Shown here piece after piece: positions 16,938-25,253 of a stretch of 64,000 nt of DNA. A program made the position numbers and the translations under genes. Source of the DNA: Saccharothrix sp. (GTDB lineage: Bacteria; Actinomycetota; Actinomycetes; Mycobacteriales; Pseudonocardiaceae); the NCBI RefSeq assembly GCF_031180885.1, contig NZ_JAPSLK010000028.1, positions 1 to 64,000 of the forward strand, in the 5' to 3' direction. Within the stretch, counting starts at the first letter, position 1. The number at the start of each line of letters is the position of its first letter. The notes under the pieces were generated by a model. That model ran no database searches and was not told where the DNA came from. It saw only the letters and a list, made by a program, of their open reading frames with translations.

Positions 16938-17221
16938 AGCGCTTCTTCGTGTGGTTCGCGCTGGTGAGCCTGGTGCTCGCGGGCGCGGTGTCCTACTTCG
17001 CCAGCTCCGACCCGGACGGGCTCGACTTCGTCACCGAGGAGCACGGCATCGCCGAGCACGCCCAGGACCACCCGCTGGCCGACGGACCGTTCGCGGACTA
17101 CGCGCTGGGCGGCGACGACCGGTTCACCGGCCTGGCCGGAGTGGTCGGCGTGGTGCTCACGCTGGCCGTGGCGGGTGGGCTGTTCTGGTTGCTGCGCAAG
17201 CGTTCCCCGTCCGCGAAGTGA
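16934..17221 (+). CDS. PDGLE-domain (CbiN-like) small membrane protein
   Basis: 95 aa with two membrane helices (about 5-22 and 66-86) flanking an extracytoplasmic loop that starts with the family motif, here PDGLDFVTEEHG. GTG at 16934 overlaps the cbiM stop, and its own stop overlaps the next start, both as GTGA. PDGLE proteins replace CbiN as the accessory component of cobalt/nickel ECF transporters. Confidence 0.9.
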   Translation: MKRFFVWFALVSLVLAGAVSYFASSDPDGLDFVTEEHGIAEHAQDHPLADGPFADYALGGDDRFTGLAGVVGVVLTLAVAGGLFWLLRKRSPSAK

Positions 17222-18645
17222 ACGCCGTCCTGCACCGGCCGGGCGACTCGCCGGTGCACCGCCTGGCGCCGCAGGTCAAGATCGTCGCCGCGGTGGTGGC
17301 CGTGCTGTGCGTGGTCGCCACGCCGCGCGAGGCGTTCCCGGCGTTCGGGGTCTACCTGCTGGCGATCACGGCCGTCTGGTTCGTGGCCCGGATTCCGCCG
17401 TCGTGGTTCGCGTCCCGTGCGCTGATCGAGCTGCCGTTCGTGGTGCTGGCGTTCGCGTTGCCCTTCACCGGTCATGCGCCGTACACGGATTTCCTCGGCC
17501 TGACCGTGTCGGTGGAGGGTGCGTTGGCGGGCTGGAACATCCTGGCCAAGGGCACGCTCGGCGTGCTGGTCTCGCTGACCCTGGCCGCCACCACCGCGCC
17601 GCAGGACCTGTTGCTGGGCCTGCAACGCCTGCGCATGCCGTCGGTCCTGGTCACCATCGCCACGCTCATGCTGCGCTACGCCGAGGTCGTGGTGGCGGAG
17701 GCGAAGCGGATGCGCGTGGCCCGCATCTCCCGCGGCGACGACCCGCGCTTCCTGTGGCAGCTCGGCGCCACCGCGAAGGGCGTCGGCAGCCTGTTCATCC
17801 GGTCCTACGAGCGCGGCGAACGCGTGCACCTGGCTATGGTGTCGCGCGGTTGGACGGGCCGGATGCCGGACGGGCGGGGGAGCACGACGTTGGAAGCCGT
17901 ACCCGCGACGACGACCGCGCCCGCGTTGCTGGTCGAGAAGCTGGCCTTCGCCTACCCGGATGGTCACCAGGCGCTTTTTGGCGTGAACCTGCGGATCGAA
18001 CGCGGTGAGCGGGTGGCGGTCCTGGGGCCGAACGGCGCCGGCAAGACGACGTTCGTGCTGCACCTGAACGGGGTGCTGGGCGGCGGTTCGGGCCGGATCG
18101 AGGTCGCGGGTCTGCCGGTGACCAGGGAGAACCTGCGGGAGATCCGGCGCCGCGTGGGCGTGGTCTTCCAGGACCCGGACGACCAGCTGTTCCTGCCCAC
18201 CGTGCGGCAGGACGTGGCGTTCGGCCCGGCGAACTTCGGCCTGCGGGGCGAGGAGCTGGACGAACGGGTCCGGGCGGCGCTGGCGGCGGTGGGCATGTCG
18301 GATGTTGCCGACCGGTCACCGCTGCACTTGTCGGGTGGGCAGCGGAGGCGGGTGGCGTTGGCGACCGTGTTGGCGTGCGACCCGGAGATCCTGGTGCTGG
18401 ACGAGCCTTCAGCGAACCTGGAACCGGTCGCGCGGCGCGAGTTGGCCGAGGTGTTGCTGGGGTTGGACCGGACGATGCTGATGGTCACCCACGACCTGCC
18501 GTACGCGCTCCAGATGTGCCCGCGCAGCGTCTTGGTGGACGGTGGGGTGGTGGTGGCGGACGGCCCGACCCGGGAACTGCTCGCCGACGCCGACCTGCTG
18601 GCCCGGCACCGACTCGAACTCCCTTACGGCTTCCGCTTGGACTAG
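17218..18645 (+). CDS. fused ECF transporter CbiQ (EcfT) - CbiO (EcfA) protein
   Basis: 475 aa in one uninterrupted frame. Residues 1-220 are a CbiQ/EcfT membrane subunit with several helices and the coupling motif region ERGERVHLAMVSRGW. After a short linker (about 221-237, GRGSTTLEAVPATT) comes an ABC ATPase: Walker A GPNGAGKTT from 270, Q-loop VVFQDPDDQLF, signature LSGGQ, Walker B ILVLDEPSANL and H-loop MVTHDL. A TTG at the linker could also start a separate ATPase, but no stop separates the two. Normally T and A subunits are separate genes. It completes the cobalt/nickel importer. Confidence 0.88.
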   Translation: MNAVLHRPGDSPVHRLAPQVKIVAAVVAVLCVVATPREAFPAFGVYLLAITAVWFVARIPPSWFASRALIELPFVVLAFALPFTGHAPYTDFLGLTVSVEGALAGWNILAKGTLGVLVSLTLAATTAPQDLLLGLQRLRMPSVLVTIATLMLRYAEVVVAEAKRMRVARISRGDDPRFLWQLGATAKGVGSLFIRSYERGERVHLAMVSRGWTGRMPDGRGSTTLEAVPATTTAPALLVEKLAFAYPDGHQALFGVNLRIERGERVAVLGPNGAGKTTFVLHLNGVLGGGSGRIEVAGLPVTRENLREIRRRVGVVFQDPDDQLFLPTVRQDVAFGPANFGLRGEELDERVRAALAAVGMSDVADRSPLHLSGGQRRRVALATVLACDPEILVLDEPSANLEPVARRELAEVLLGLDRTMLMVTHDLPYALQMCPRSVLVDGGVVVADGPTRELLADADLLARHRLELPYGFRLD

Positions 18646-18668
18646 CTCGCGCGCGCTTTCGACTATTT

Positions 18669-18729
18669 CGTGGGCGCTGTGCTTGCGGGCGCTCGTGGGC
18701 GCTGCGTTTGCGGCACAGCGCCCACGAGC
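18669..18729. terminator. strong bidirectional hairpin between convergent genes
   Basis: gctcgtgggcgctg (18691-18704) pairs perfectly with cagcgcccacgagc (18716-18729) around an 11-nt loop. A partial direct copy of the left arm, cgtgggcgctgtg at 18669-18681, pairs with 18714-18726 as an alternative. It lies between the CbiQO stop and the LPMO stop and probably terminates both. Confidence 0.8.
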
Positions 18730-18762
18730 ATGGTCGTACGGGCTGGGTCGTGGAGCCGGTTC

Positions 18763-19821
18763 CTACGGGCTGGTGCAGGTGACTTCAGGCAGCGGGTTGG
18801 AGCCCGTCGTGTTCGCCGTGAAGCCGAAGGTCACCGATTGCTCGACGCCCACGGTCCGGTTCCACTCCGCGTTCTTCACGACCACTTCGGCTCCGGAGCC
18901 GGACTTCACGCCGTTCCAGACGTTGGTGATCGTCTGGCCGCCGGAGAAGGTCCACTTGGCCGTCCAGCCGTTGTACGGGCTGGTGCTGTGGTTCATGATC
19001 TCGACCTCGCCCTGGAAGCCGCCCTGCCACGTGCTGGTGATCTTGTAGATGGCCATGCAGTGCGACCCCGACGGGGGAGGGGTCGTGGTGGTGGTCGTGG
19101 GCGGGGTGGTGTTCCCGGGGCGGCCGACGCCGGTCACCTCGCCGTTGCCGCCGTCGAAGACCACGTCGGAGCAGTTGTAGAACGTTTCGGTCGAGTCGGA
19201 GCGCTGCCACACCGAGTAGACGATGTGCCGACCAGACTTGCCCGACGGCAGCCGGCCGCTCCAGTAGTAGTGGCCCTCGGCCGTGCCCACCGAACCCGAG
19301 CGGGGCGGGTCGGTGACGGACAGGAACGGAGTGGACTCCAGGTCGCTCCACGCCAGGGGACGGGTCGGGCTCCAGCTGTCCTTGGTGATGTAGAGCCGGA
19401 ACGTGCCCGGGTGGTGGGCCCACATGTTGTAGGTGAAGTTGAAGTTCGCGCCCGCGGTCAGGTGGGTGACCGGGTAGTCGTCGCGGGCGATGTCGAAGCC
19501 GGCGAACGTGGGGTTGTTGCCGCTGCACAGCTTGCCGTCCGGGATGAAGCCCGCCATCCGGCCCGCGCCGTCGGAGCGCAGGACGCCGAACCAGTTGTAG
19601 AGCGCGTTGGTGCCGCCGGCCTTCACCGCGGCGTCGCAGGCGGGGTTGACCGGGACGATGTTGCCCTGCGGGGTGAGACCGTCCTGCCAGCACAGGAACG
19701 TGCGGCTGCCGGGTTTCATCATGGCGCCGTGGGCGGACGCCGTCGTCGCGTTCACGAGCACGGCGACCAGGAGTCCGGCGGCAGCGAGCGCCGCTGCGGC
19801 GAACCATCGTCGGGTCGTCAC
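18763..19821 (-). CDS. secreted AA10 lytic polysaccharide monooxygenase with CBM2
   Basis: 352 aa from GTG 19821, which has GAGGAGG 8 nt upstream. Signal peptide of 30 residues ending TTASA; the mature protein begins with His31 (HGAMMKPGS), the first ligand of the copper histidine brace, and the second His lies in YNMWAHHPGTFRLY. AA10 domain about 31-225, Thr/Pro linker (TTPPTTTTTTPPP) about 237-250, then a C-terminal cellulose-binding CBM2 with conserved Trp residues. It should oxidatively cleave cellulose or chitin; CBM2 and the CebR box upstream favour cellulose. Confidence 0.95.
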   Translation of the reverse strand: MTTRRWFAAAALAAAGLLVAVLVNATTASAHGAMMKPGSRTFLCWQDGLTPQGNIVPVNPACDAAVKAGGTNALYNWFGVLRSDGAGRMAGFIPDGKLCSGNNPTFAGFDIARDDYPVTHLTAGANFNFTYNMWAHHPGTFRLYITKDSWSPTRPLAWSDLESTPFLSVTDPPRSGSVGTAEGHYYWSGRLPSGKSGRHIVYSVWQRSDSTETFYNCSDVVFDGGNGEVTGVGRPGNTTPPTTTTTTPPPSGSHCMAIYKITSTWQGGFQGEVEIMNHSTSPYNGWTAKWTFSGGQTITNVWNGVKSGSGAEVVVKNAEWNRTVGVEQSVTFGFTANTTGSNPLPEVTCTSP

Positions 19822-19845
19822 GTCGTCACCTCCTCTTTGAGGTTC

Positions 19846-19859
19846 TGGGAGCGCTCCCA
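19846..19859. promoter_or_regulatory. CebR operator
   Basis: TGGGAGCGCTCCCA, a perfect 14-bp palindrome identical to the known streptomycete CebR site, located 25 nt upstream of the LPMO start. It implies repression relieved by cello-oligosaccharides. Confidence 0.9.
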
Positions 19860-19884
19860 GTCGGCCTGACTGTAACGGCCCCAC

Positions 19885-20304
19885 CCCGCTCTGTGAACGA
19901 AATACCGCCCTACGGCCCAGCCACGCCCTCTCAACGGCCCCAACGGTCTCGACCTCGGGTGTTCGCCCGCTGCTGGGCGGCTGGCGTTGCGGGGCGGCTG
20001 CGCTTGCGGGATGGGCGCGGCTGCGGGGGCTGCGGCTGTGCTTGCGTCAGGGGCGGGCGCGACTGCGGCTACGGGGCGGCTGCGGTTGCGGGGTGGGCGT
20101 GGTTGCCGGGACAGGTGGGGCTGCGCTTGCGGGGCGGCTGCGGTGCGGTGCGGTGTGGGCGCGGCTGCGCTTGCGGTGTGGTGTGGTGCGGGCGCGGGGT
20201 GGGGTGGGCGCGGTTGCGGTTGCGGGGCAGGGGTGGGCGCGGCTGTGCTGCGGCTGTTCTGGCTGTGCCGTGCGGAGAGGCGCAGCGTGGCGGCCCAGGC
20301 CCCC
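19885..20304. repeat. gene-free, G-rich degenerate repeat region
   Basis: No gene is supported here. From about 19975 to 20275 the plus strand is an array of imperfect units of the type gcggctgcgcttgcgggg and gggcgcggctgcgg, with many G-runs. Base composition is unlike flanking coding DNA, and no ribosome site or conserved protein emerges in any frame. It lies between the divergent LPMO promoter and the end of the kinase gene. Confidence 0.65.
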
Positions 20305-20979
20305 TCACCGAGCCGGTTCGGACGCGCTTTCCGCCGAGATGTCAGACCCCTGTGAGATCATGGAGACGGGGGCCGGAGGCCGGCCCAAGGCACGTGCCGC
20401 CTGGTGCGGAGTCAGCCTGCGCATTCCCGCCGCCACGCACCGCCGCACGACCGCCGGCTGTTCCCACAACAGCCGCAACCCCCGCCGCACCAGCAACGGC
20501 ACCGGCTTGCGCGCCTCCGCCACGTCCCGCGCCAACCGCCGCACGAACGTCACGAAAGCGTTGGGCGCCAACACGATCGCGTCCGCCAGCACCCCCGCCT
20601 CGCGGCACCCCGCCACCAACCGGTCGGCGAACAAGCCCTCCGCGATGAACGGCCCGTCCGCCACCACGACCCGGCACCCGACCCGCCGGTCCTCGCCGAT
20701 CTCGTACACCGGGGCCTCGACCCGCCCGGTCGTCGCCAGTTCGATGATCGCCGCCAGCGCGTCCGCGGTGTTCCACGACTCCTCGGCGTCCCAGTCCGGA
20801 CGGCCGCTCGCGTCGCGCGGGAGCAGGGGGTCGTCGCCTTCGCGGTAGAAGTCGTCGAGGCGCAGCACGGGCCGGCCCAGGTGGGCGGCGAGGGTGGACT
20901 TCCCCGAACCGGAAGGCCCGGCGAGCAGCACGACGTGCGGGTGAACGGCAGGTGACGGCACGGAGTGCAATGGTCGCAC
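20305..20979 (-). CDS. uridine-kinase-like P-loop kinase
   Basis: 224 aa from GTG 20979 (a GTG at 20961 is also possible). Walker A GPSGSGKST near residue 23, RLDDFYREGDDPLLPRD resembling the substrate-binding DDFY motif of uridine/phosphoribulokinase family, and VVADGPFIAEG Walker-B-like strand. The C-terminal 40 residues are basic and not conserved-looking. It is probably a nucleoside or small-metabolite kinase; the exact substrate is not determined. It is divergent from the ESX-type genes by 79 bp. Confidence 0.75.
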   Translation of the reverse strand: MRPLHSVPSPAVHPHVVLLAGPSGSGKSTLAAHLGRPVLRLDDFYREGDDPLLPRDASGRPDWDAEESWNTADALAAIIELATTGRVEAPVYEIGEDRRVGCRVVVADGPFIAEGLFADRLVAGCREAGVLADAIVLAPNAFVTFVRRLARDVAEARKPVPLLVRRGLRLLWEQPAVVRRCVAAGMRRLTPHQAARALGRPPAPVSMISQGSDISAESASEPAR

Positions 20980-21058
20980 ACGCGGCCCTTGTCCCGGCGT
21001 GCAGGGGAAGTGCTCCGCTGTGCACCGGCTCTGGCACTGAGCGCGAAGGCCCGCCACG

Positions 21059-21511
21059 ATGTCGGTCATGGAGAGGGTGCGCGACGAGGAACACGCGAGA
21101 CGGCTGCTCAAGGACCTCGAACGCGACAAACCGCGGCACGAGCGCCCGCCGGACGTCGCCGCGCCCACCGGGGCGGGGTCCGCGGACGTTGTGGCCCAGG
21201 GCGGTGACCGGATCGAGTTGGACCCGGCCGAGTTGGCCGAGGCGGTGCGGCGGCTGGACGCGTTGCACGACGAGATCGCCACCAAGCTCGGGGAGTCCGT
21301 CGAGCTGGAACGCCCGTTCGGCGACGGCCGCGGTCCGGTCGCCCGGCACATGCGCGCGGCGTTCGGGCTGCGTGGCGGGCACAGCGGGGTGCAGGGCGCG
21401 CTGAAGTCCTACCTGGACGAGCTGGGCGCGTTGCGCGAGGCGCTGCACCAGGTGGGCGTCACCACCCGGAACCAGGACGAGGCCGTCGCGGACACGATGA
21501 GGCGCAAGTGA
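21059..21511 (+). CDS. WXG100/PE-like small ESX protein
   Basis: 150 aa from ATG 21059; an ATG at 21068 is an alternative. The first 50 residues are charged and Pro-rich; residues 55-145 form a helical hairpin-like region with IELDPAELAEAVRRLDALHDEI and a glycine turn, resembling the small partner of ESX substrate pairs. It opens a run of five plus-strand genes joined by 4-nt overlaps, so it probably pairs with the next, larger protein. Unassigned to a precise family. Confidence 0.65.
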   Translation: MSVMERVRDEEHARRLLKDLERDKPRHERPPDVAAPTGAGSADVVAQGGDRIELDPAELAEAVRRLDALHDEIATKLGESVELERPFGDGRGPVARHMRAAFGLRGGHSGVQGALKSYLDELGALREALHQVGVTTRNQDEAVADTMRRK

Positions 21512-22701
21512 CCGAGCAGCGCAAGCACCGGTACTGGTCCGACGACCACCGGCCCAGCGCGCGGGCGCGGCGGCGGGCGCGGCGCGTCAAGCGGGACAAG
21601 GAAGCCAACCGGCTGCCGGAGAACTTCGGCCACATCAACTGGGCCGTCTACACCCACCGCGAGATGTGGGACATGGTCAAGTCCGCCGACACCGGCCGGA
21701 TGGGCAAGCGCGCGCACGACTGGCAGTCCCTGGCCGCCGACGTCGACCGCGCCACCGGGGACGTCCAGCAGTTGGTGCAGCGGCTGGTGATGTCGTGGCA
21801 CGGGCCGTCGTCGGTCGTGGCGGCGGAGTCGGCGTCCCGGTTGACCGAGTGGGCGGCCGACGCCTCGCGCCGGGCGTACGGGGTCGGGACCGGGATGACG
21901 GCGTACACGTCGGCGGTGGAGGAGGCGGCGCGGCGGATGCCCGAGCCGGTGCACCCCGACGCCGAGAAGTGGTTCCGCGAGGGGTACGACGTGACGACCC
22001 TCGACGGGCCGGAGGGCGCGTACTTCCTGCGGCAGCTGCTCGACGACCACCGGCCGGACAAGGAGGAGCAGCAGGCGGCCAAGGCGCGGGCGGTGGACGT
22101 GATGGTGGCTTACGAGCACGCGAGTCGGGGGGTGTACACGGAGCTGCCCACGTTCGACGCCGCCGCGCCGCCGGGTGCGCAGATCCACGCGGACCAGGCA
22201 CCGGTTCCGGCGCCGGGGTCTGGGGGAGTCGTGCCCGCTCCGGGGCGGCCGCAGGACACGACGACGGTCGCGGCGGTCACGGGGCCGAGCGGCTACGGGC
22301 CTGGTGGCTCGGGACCCGGTGGCTACGGGCCGGGTGGCTACGGCCCGGGTGGTTTCGGACCCGGTGGCGCTGGGCCTGGTGGGTTCGGGCCTGGTGGTGG
22401 GACCGGTTCGGGTGGGGCGGTTCCCGGTGGGTTCGGGCCGGGTGGTGTCGGGACCGGGCGGGGTGCCGGGTTCGGGCCTGGTGGGTCGGCCGGTGTGCTC
22501 GGTGCGGCGGGGCCGGGAGTGGTGGCGCGGGGTGGGGTCGTGGGGCCCGCGGGAGCGGCCGGTGCGGCTGGGTACGGCATGTACCCGCCGGTGGCGCCCG
22601 CGAACCAGGAGGAGGACCGCGAGCACCGCAACCGCTACGACAACGGCCTGGACCTGCTCGACGACCTCCCGCCCGCGTTCCCGCCGGTGCTGGGCGAATG
22701 A
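21508..22701 (+). CDS. PPE-like ESX protein with Gly/Pro-rich tail
   Basis: 397 aa. Residues 1-35 are basic, about 40-205 helical with NWAVYTHREMWDMV and LVQRLVMSWHGPSS (a WHG turn like the WXG/PPE motif), and from about 235 the protein is a Gly-rich tail of repeats GPGGYGPGG/GFGPGG ending in an acidic segment DNGLDLLDDLPPAF. GTG at 21508 overlaps the previous stop as GTGA. The size and layout resemble PPE-family T7SS substrates of actinomycetes; the pair with the preceding small protein is inferred. Confidence 0.65.
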   Translation: MTEQRKHRYWSDDHRPSARARRRARRVKRDKEANRLPENFGHINWAVYTHREMWDMVKSADTGRMGKRAHDWQSLAADVDRATGDVQQLVQRLVMSWHGPSSVVAAESASRLTEWAADASRRAYGVGTGMTAYTSAVEEAARRMPEPVHPDAEKWFREGYDVTTLDGPEGAYFLRQLLDDHRPDKEEQQAAKARAVDVMVAYEHASRGVYTELPTFDAAAPPGAQIHADQAPVPAPGSGGVVPAPGRPQDTTTVAAVTGPSGYGPGGSGPGGYGPGGYGPGGFGPGGAGPGGFGPGGGTGSGGAVPGGFGPGGVGTGRGAGFGPGGSAGVLGAAGPGVVARGGVVGPAGAAGAAGYGMYPPVAPANQEEDREHRNRYDNGLDLLDDLPPAFPPVLGE

Positions 22702-22958
22702 GCGACGGCTTCCGGGTCGACCCGGACGAACTGGGCTGGTACGCGAACCGGCTGGCCGAGTCGGCCGACGAACTCGCCCACCTGCTGTCCACTGTGGACA
22801 GTCCGGTGGGCGACCTGGGGCCGCAAGGGGTCACCGAGGTGGTCGACGGGCTGGTCCGCGGGTGGGTCGACCGGTTGCGGGCGGTGGACCTGGCGGACGT
22901 GGCGGGCTCGGTGCGGGAGGCGGGCGAGGCGTACCGGCGGGCGGACGAGCTGCCGTGA
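22698..22958 (+). CDS. EspC/WXG100-like small protein
   Basis: 86 aa, ATG at 22698 overlapping the previous stop as ATGA. FRVDPDELGWYANRLAESADEL at the start (shown to residue 26) resembles the ESX-1 EspC/DUF2580 pattern of a helix after a VDPD motif, with a second helix VREAGEAYRRADEL at the C-terminus. No signal peptide, as expected of a T7SS substrate or chaperone partner. Confidence 0.7.
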   Translation: MSDGFRVDPDELGWYANRLAESADELAHLLSTVDSPVGDLGPQGVTEVVDGLVRGWVDRLRAVDLADVAGSVREAGEAYRRADELP

Positions 22959-23905
22959 CGGACTACCGGGGGCTGGGGTTCGACCCGACGCCGGGTGACG
23001 CGGAGGCGGTCGCCGCGGTGAGCCGGCGGTGCGCGTTGGCGGTGGACGTGCCGGGGGTGCCCGCGGGCTGGTCGGGTGCGGCGGCGGAGGGGCTGGCGAC
23101 GCGGTGGGAGGCCGTGGTGTCCGAGTTGGCGGCGGTGCGCCGTGCGATGCGGGCGGCGGCGGAGGTGCTCGACGCGTGGGCCGGTGAGTTGCTGGGGAAC
23201 CGGCGGCGGGCGGAGGAGTTGGACGCGCGGGCGGTGCGGCTGCGGCGGGAACTCGCGGACGCCGCCGACGAGGTCGACCACACGGGGGCGCTGGCGTCGT
23301 TCACGCCGGCGCACGGTGAGCTGCACGCGGCGGCGGTCGCGCGGCACGACGAGCTGAGCCGGCGGCTGGAGGAGGTGCTGGCGGAGGCACGGCTGCTCGA
23401 ACGCGACCACCACGCCGCCGCCCGCCGCGTCGCCGAACGCCTGCGGGAAACCGAAGCCGCGCACACCGACGCACCGGCAGGCCCGGCGGTGGCTGCTGGG
23501 CCGGCGGATGCGGGCAGGCCGGCGGGCGGGGGCGAGCGGGCGGGCGCGGGCGAGCGGGCGGATGCGGGTTGGCCGGCGGGCGCGGGTTGGCCGGCGGGCG
23601 GGGGCGAGCGGGCGGGCGCGGGCGAGCGGGCGGATGCGGGTTGGCCGGTGGGCGCGGGCGAGCGGGCGGATGTGAGTGGGCCGGCGGATGTGAGTGGGCC
23701 GGCGGATGTGAGTGGGCCGGTGGGTGTGAGCGGGGCGCGGGGGGTGTTCGGGGAGGCGTTGGCCGGGTTCTCGGTGGCGACCGAGGAGTTGGCCTCGGTG
23801 TTGTTCGGCGGGCGGACCCTGGCGCGGCCTCCGGCCCCCGATTCCATTGTCTCACGGGGGACCGACAATTCCGGGGCGGCGGCGTTCTTGGCGGGGCTGG
23901 GGTGA
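22955..23905 (+). CDS. ESX-associated helical protein with minisatellite-encoded repeats
   Basis: 316 aa from GTG 22955 (GTGA overlap). Residues 1-175 are long amphipathic helices with GVPAGWSGAAAEGLATRW, a WSG turn of the WXG kind, and a later coiled-coil-like stretch (LRRELADAADEVD and LSRRLEEVLAEARLLE). Residues 185-255 are low-complexity repeats (GERAGAGERADAGWP twice, ADVSGP three times) encoded by recent DNA duplications. The C-terminus is helical again. Probably a secreted or accessory T7SS protein. Confidence 0.65.
   Translation: MTDYRGLGFDPTPGDAEAVAAVSRRCALAVDVPGVPAGWSGAAAEGLATRWEAVVSELAAVRRAMRAAAEVLDAWAGELLGNRRRAEELDARAVRLRRELADAADEVDHTGALASFTPAHGELHAAAVARHDELSRRLEEVLAEARLLERDHHAAARRVAERLRETEAAHTDAPAGPAVAAGPADAGRPAGGGERAGAGERADAGWPAGAGWPAGGGERAGAGERADAGWPVGAGERADVSGPADVSGPADVSGPVGVSGARGVFGEALAGFSVATEELASVLFGGRTLARPPAPDSIVSRGTDNSGAAAFLAGLG
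23519..23719 (+). repeat. 72-bp direct duplication followed by 18-bp triplicate
   Basis: A segment starting ccggcgggcgggggcgagcg at 23519 recurs at 23591, period 72 bp, nearly exact for about 58 bp. Then gcggatgtgagtgggccg is repeated three times (23666-23683, 23684-23701, 23702-23719) with a degenerate fourth. All units are multiples of three and keep the reading frame. Confidence 0.9.
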
Positions 23906-24462
23906 GGGTTCCTGCTGTGCCGGGGGTGACTCCGGTGGCGCTCGGCGCGCCCGATCGCACGGCCGCTGAGCTGCTGGAAGTGTTGCGGCGCATCAAAGGG
24001 ACGCGTGATCCTGGGCTTGAGGTGTCCGCGGTGCAGGCGGCGGATCTCGCGCATCGGCATGGGGCGGCGTTGCTCGCGGTCGTGGAGCACCCCCTGGCTG
24101 ATCCTGCCCTCCTGATGGCGGTGGTTGTTCCGGGGGAGCGGGTTCCGGGCGATCAAGTTGGGCTGGGGTTGGACGGGCCGGCGATTCGGGATGTGACAAA
24201 AGGGATTACGGCCAACGGGTATCCCGTTGTGATCGTCGAACGGGTGCCGGTGTCCGGCGTGGGGGCGCAGCTCCAGGTTGTGGTGAGTGCGGGGCGGGTG
24301 GCGGTGGTGTTCACGTTGCACTCGCCTACCGGGCGGGGGTGGTTGGACGTCTCCGGGATCGCTGGGCGGTTCGTTTCGGGGATCGAGGTCAGCGAGTCCG
24401 GTACTCCGTCGGGGTCGAGCCCACGACCTGGCGGAACGTCCGCGAGAAGTGGGCGGCGCTGA
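23902..24462 (+). CDS. hypothetical ESX-locus protein
   Basis: 186 aa from GTG 23902, overlapping the previous stop as GTGA; fifth gene of the run. Compact alpha/beta-looking sequence with LLEVLRRIKG, ALLAVVEHPLADPALLMAVVVP, GYPVVIVERVPV and VVFTLHSPTGRGWLDV, no signal peptide or membrane helix. I do not recognise the family. Its last 25 codons, rich in Ser, Gly and Arg, overlap the convergent AraC gene by 74 bp. Confidence 0.6.
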   Translation: MRVPAVPGVTPVALGAPDRTAAELLEVLRRIKGTRDPGLEVSAVQAADLAHRHGAALLAVVEHPLADPALLMAVVVPGERVPGDQVGLGLDGPAIRDVTKGITANGYPVVIVERVPVSGVGAQLQVVVSAGRVAVVFTLHSPTGRGWLDVSGIAGRFVSGIEVSESGTPSGSSPRPGGTSARSGRR

Positions 24463-25135
24463 CGAAACCGCAGTCCCTCGCTATCTCGCCGATGCCCCGG
24501 CCCGCCTTCGCCGGGTCGCTCAGCAACGCCTTCGCCCGGTCGATCCGCAAGCCCCGGATGCGTTCCGACACGCCCTGACCGTCGTCGAACAGCTGGTACA
24601 ACCGCCGCCGCGAGATGAACATCGCCTCGGCCACCCGGTCCGCGCTCAAACCCGGGTCGGACAGGTGTTCACGCATGTAGTCCAGAGCTTCGCGGCGGCG
24701 GGCGGCCAACGCATCTACACGGTCCAGTTCGGCCTTCAAAGCGCTGCGCAGCACCAGTTCTGCCAGGCCGACCAGGTGGTGGGACAGGCCGTGCGGGTCC
24801 AGTGAGCGTGCTGCGGCCAGGACGTGGGCGACTGCGCCGGCGAACACCGCACGTAGGGGCGGGTCGACTGGGACTGGCTGGAACATCAAGGGTTTCAGGT
24901 CGCCGAAACCGATGGTCAGCCGGGACTCGGCGACGGTCAGCAGCACCGCGCCGGCGGGGGAGGCGTGCAGCGACGCGTCCGGCAGGCGCAGCGCGGCACC
25001 CTGCTCGGGCAGGCCCTTCGGCACCGCGCAGCCCATCAGCAGCTGGATGTCCTGCGGCGGCGCGCCCCCGAGCGCGGCCCGCGCCGCCGCCGCGCCCGAC
25101 GCCCGGACGGTGAGCAGACCGTGGCCGACATCCAT
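24389..25135 (-). CDS. AraC-family transcriptional regulator
   Basis: 248 aa from ATG 25135; the frame is open to an ATG at 25255, but those 40 extra residues are low-complexity and would place the start codon on top of the divergent espG start. The C-terminal 100 residues carry the two AraC helix-turn-helix motifs (VAEAMFISRRRLYQLF and IGEIARDCGFVSAAHFSRTFRQ). The N-terminal part resembles the AraC-binding domain-like region of AraC/XylS regulators that have AraC-type ligand pocket (GLPEQGAALRLPDASLH). It lies inside the ESX locus and probably regulates it. Confidence 0.8.
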   Translation of the reverse strand: MDVGHGLLTVRASGAAAARAALGGAPPQDIQLLMGCAVPKGLPEQGAALRLPDASLHASPAGAVLLTVAESRLTIGFGDLKPLMFQPVPVDPPLRAVFAGAVAHVLAAARSLDPHGLSHHLVGLAELVLRSALKAELDRVDALAARRREALDYMREHLSDPGLSADRVAEAMFISRRRLYQLFDDGQGVSERIRGLRIDRAKALLSDPAKAGRGIGEIARDCGFVSAAHFSRTFRQVVGSTPTEYRTR

Positions 25136-25253
25136 GCCGGGCAGCGTACGAGCCAAATGCCCAGGACCCGAGTCCGCGAGGCCCGCTCGGGTTGCGGGCG
25201 ACTTCGGCGATACCGGCACGCGCACCGCCCCCGCCCCACTACCTTCGGTCGAC

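Noticed and set aside
23519-23719. CRISPR array
   Set aside because: Repeats are contiguous, in phase with a reading frame and without unique spacers.
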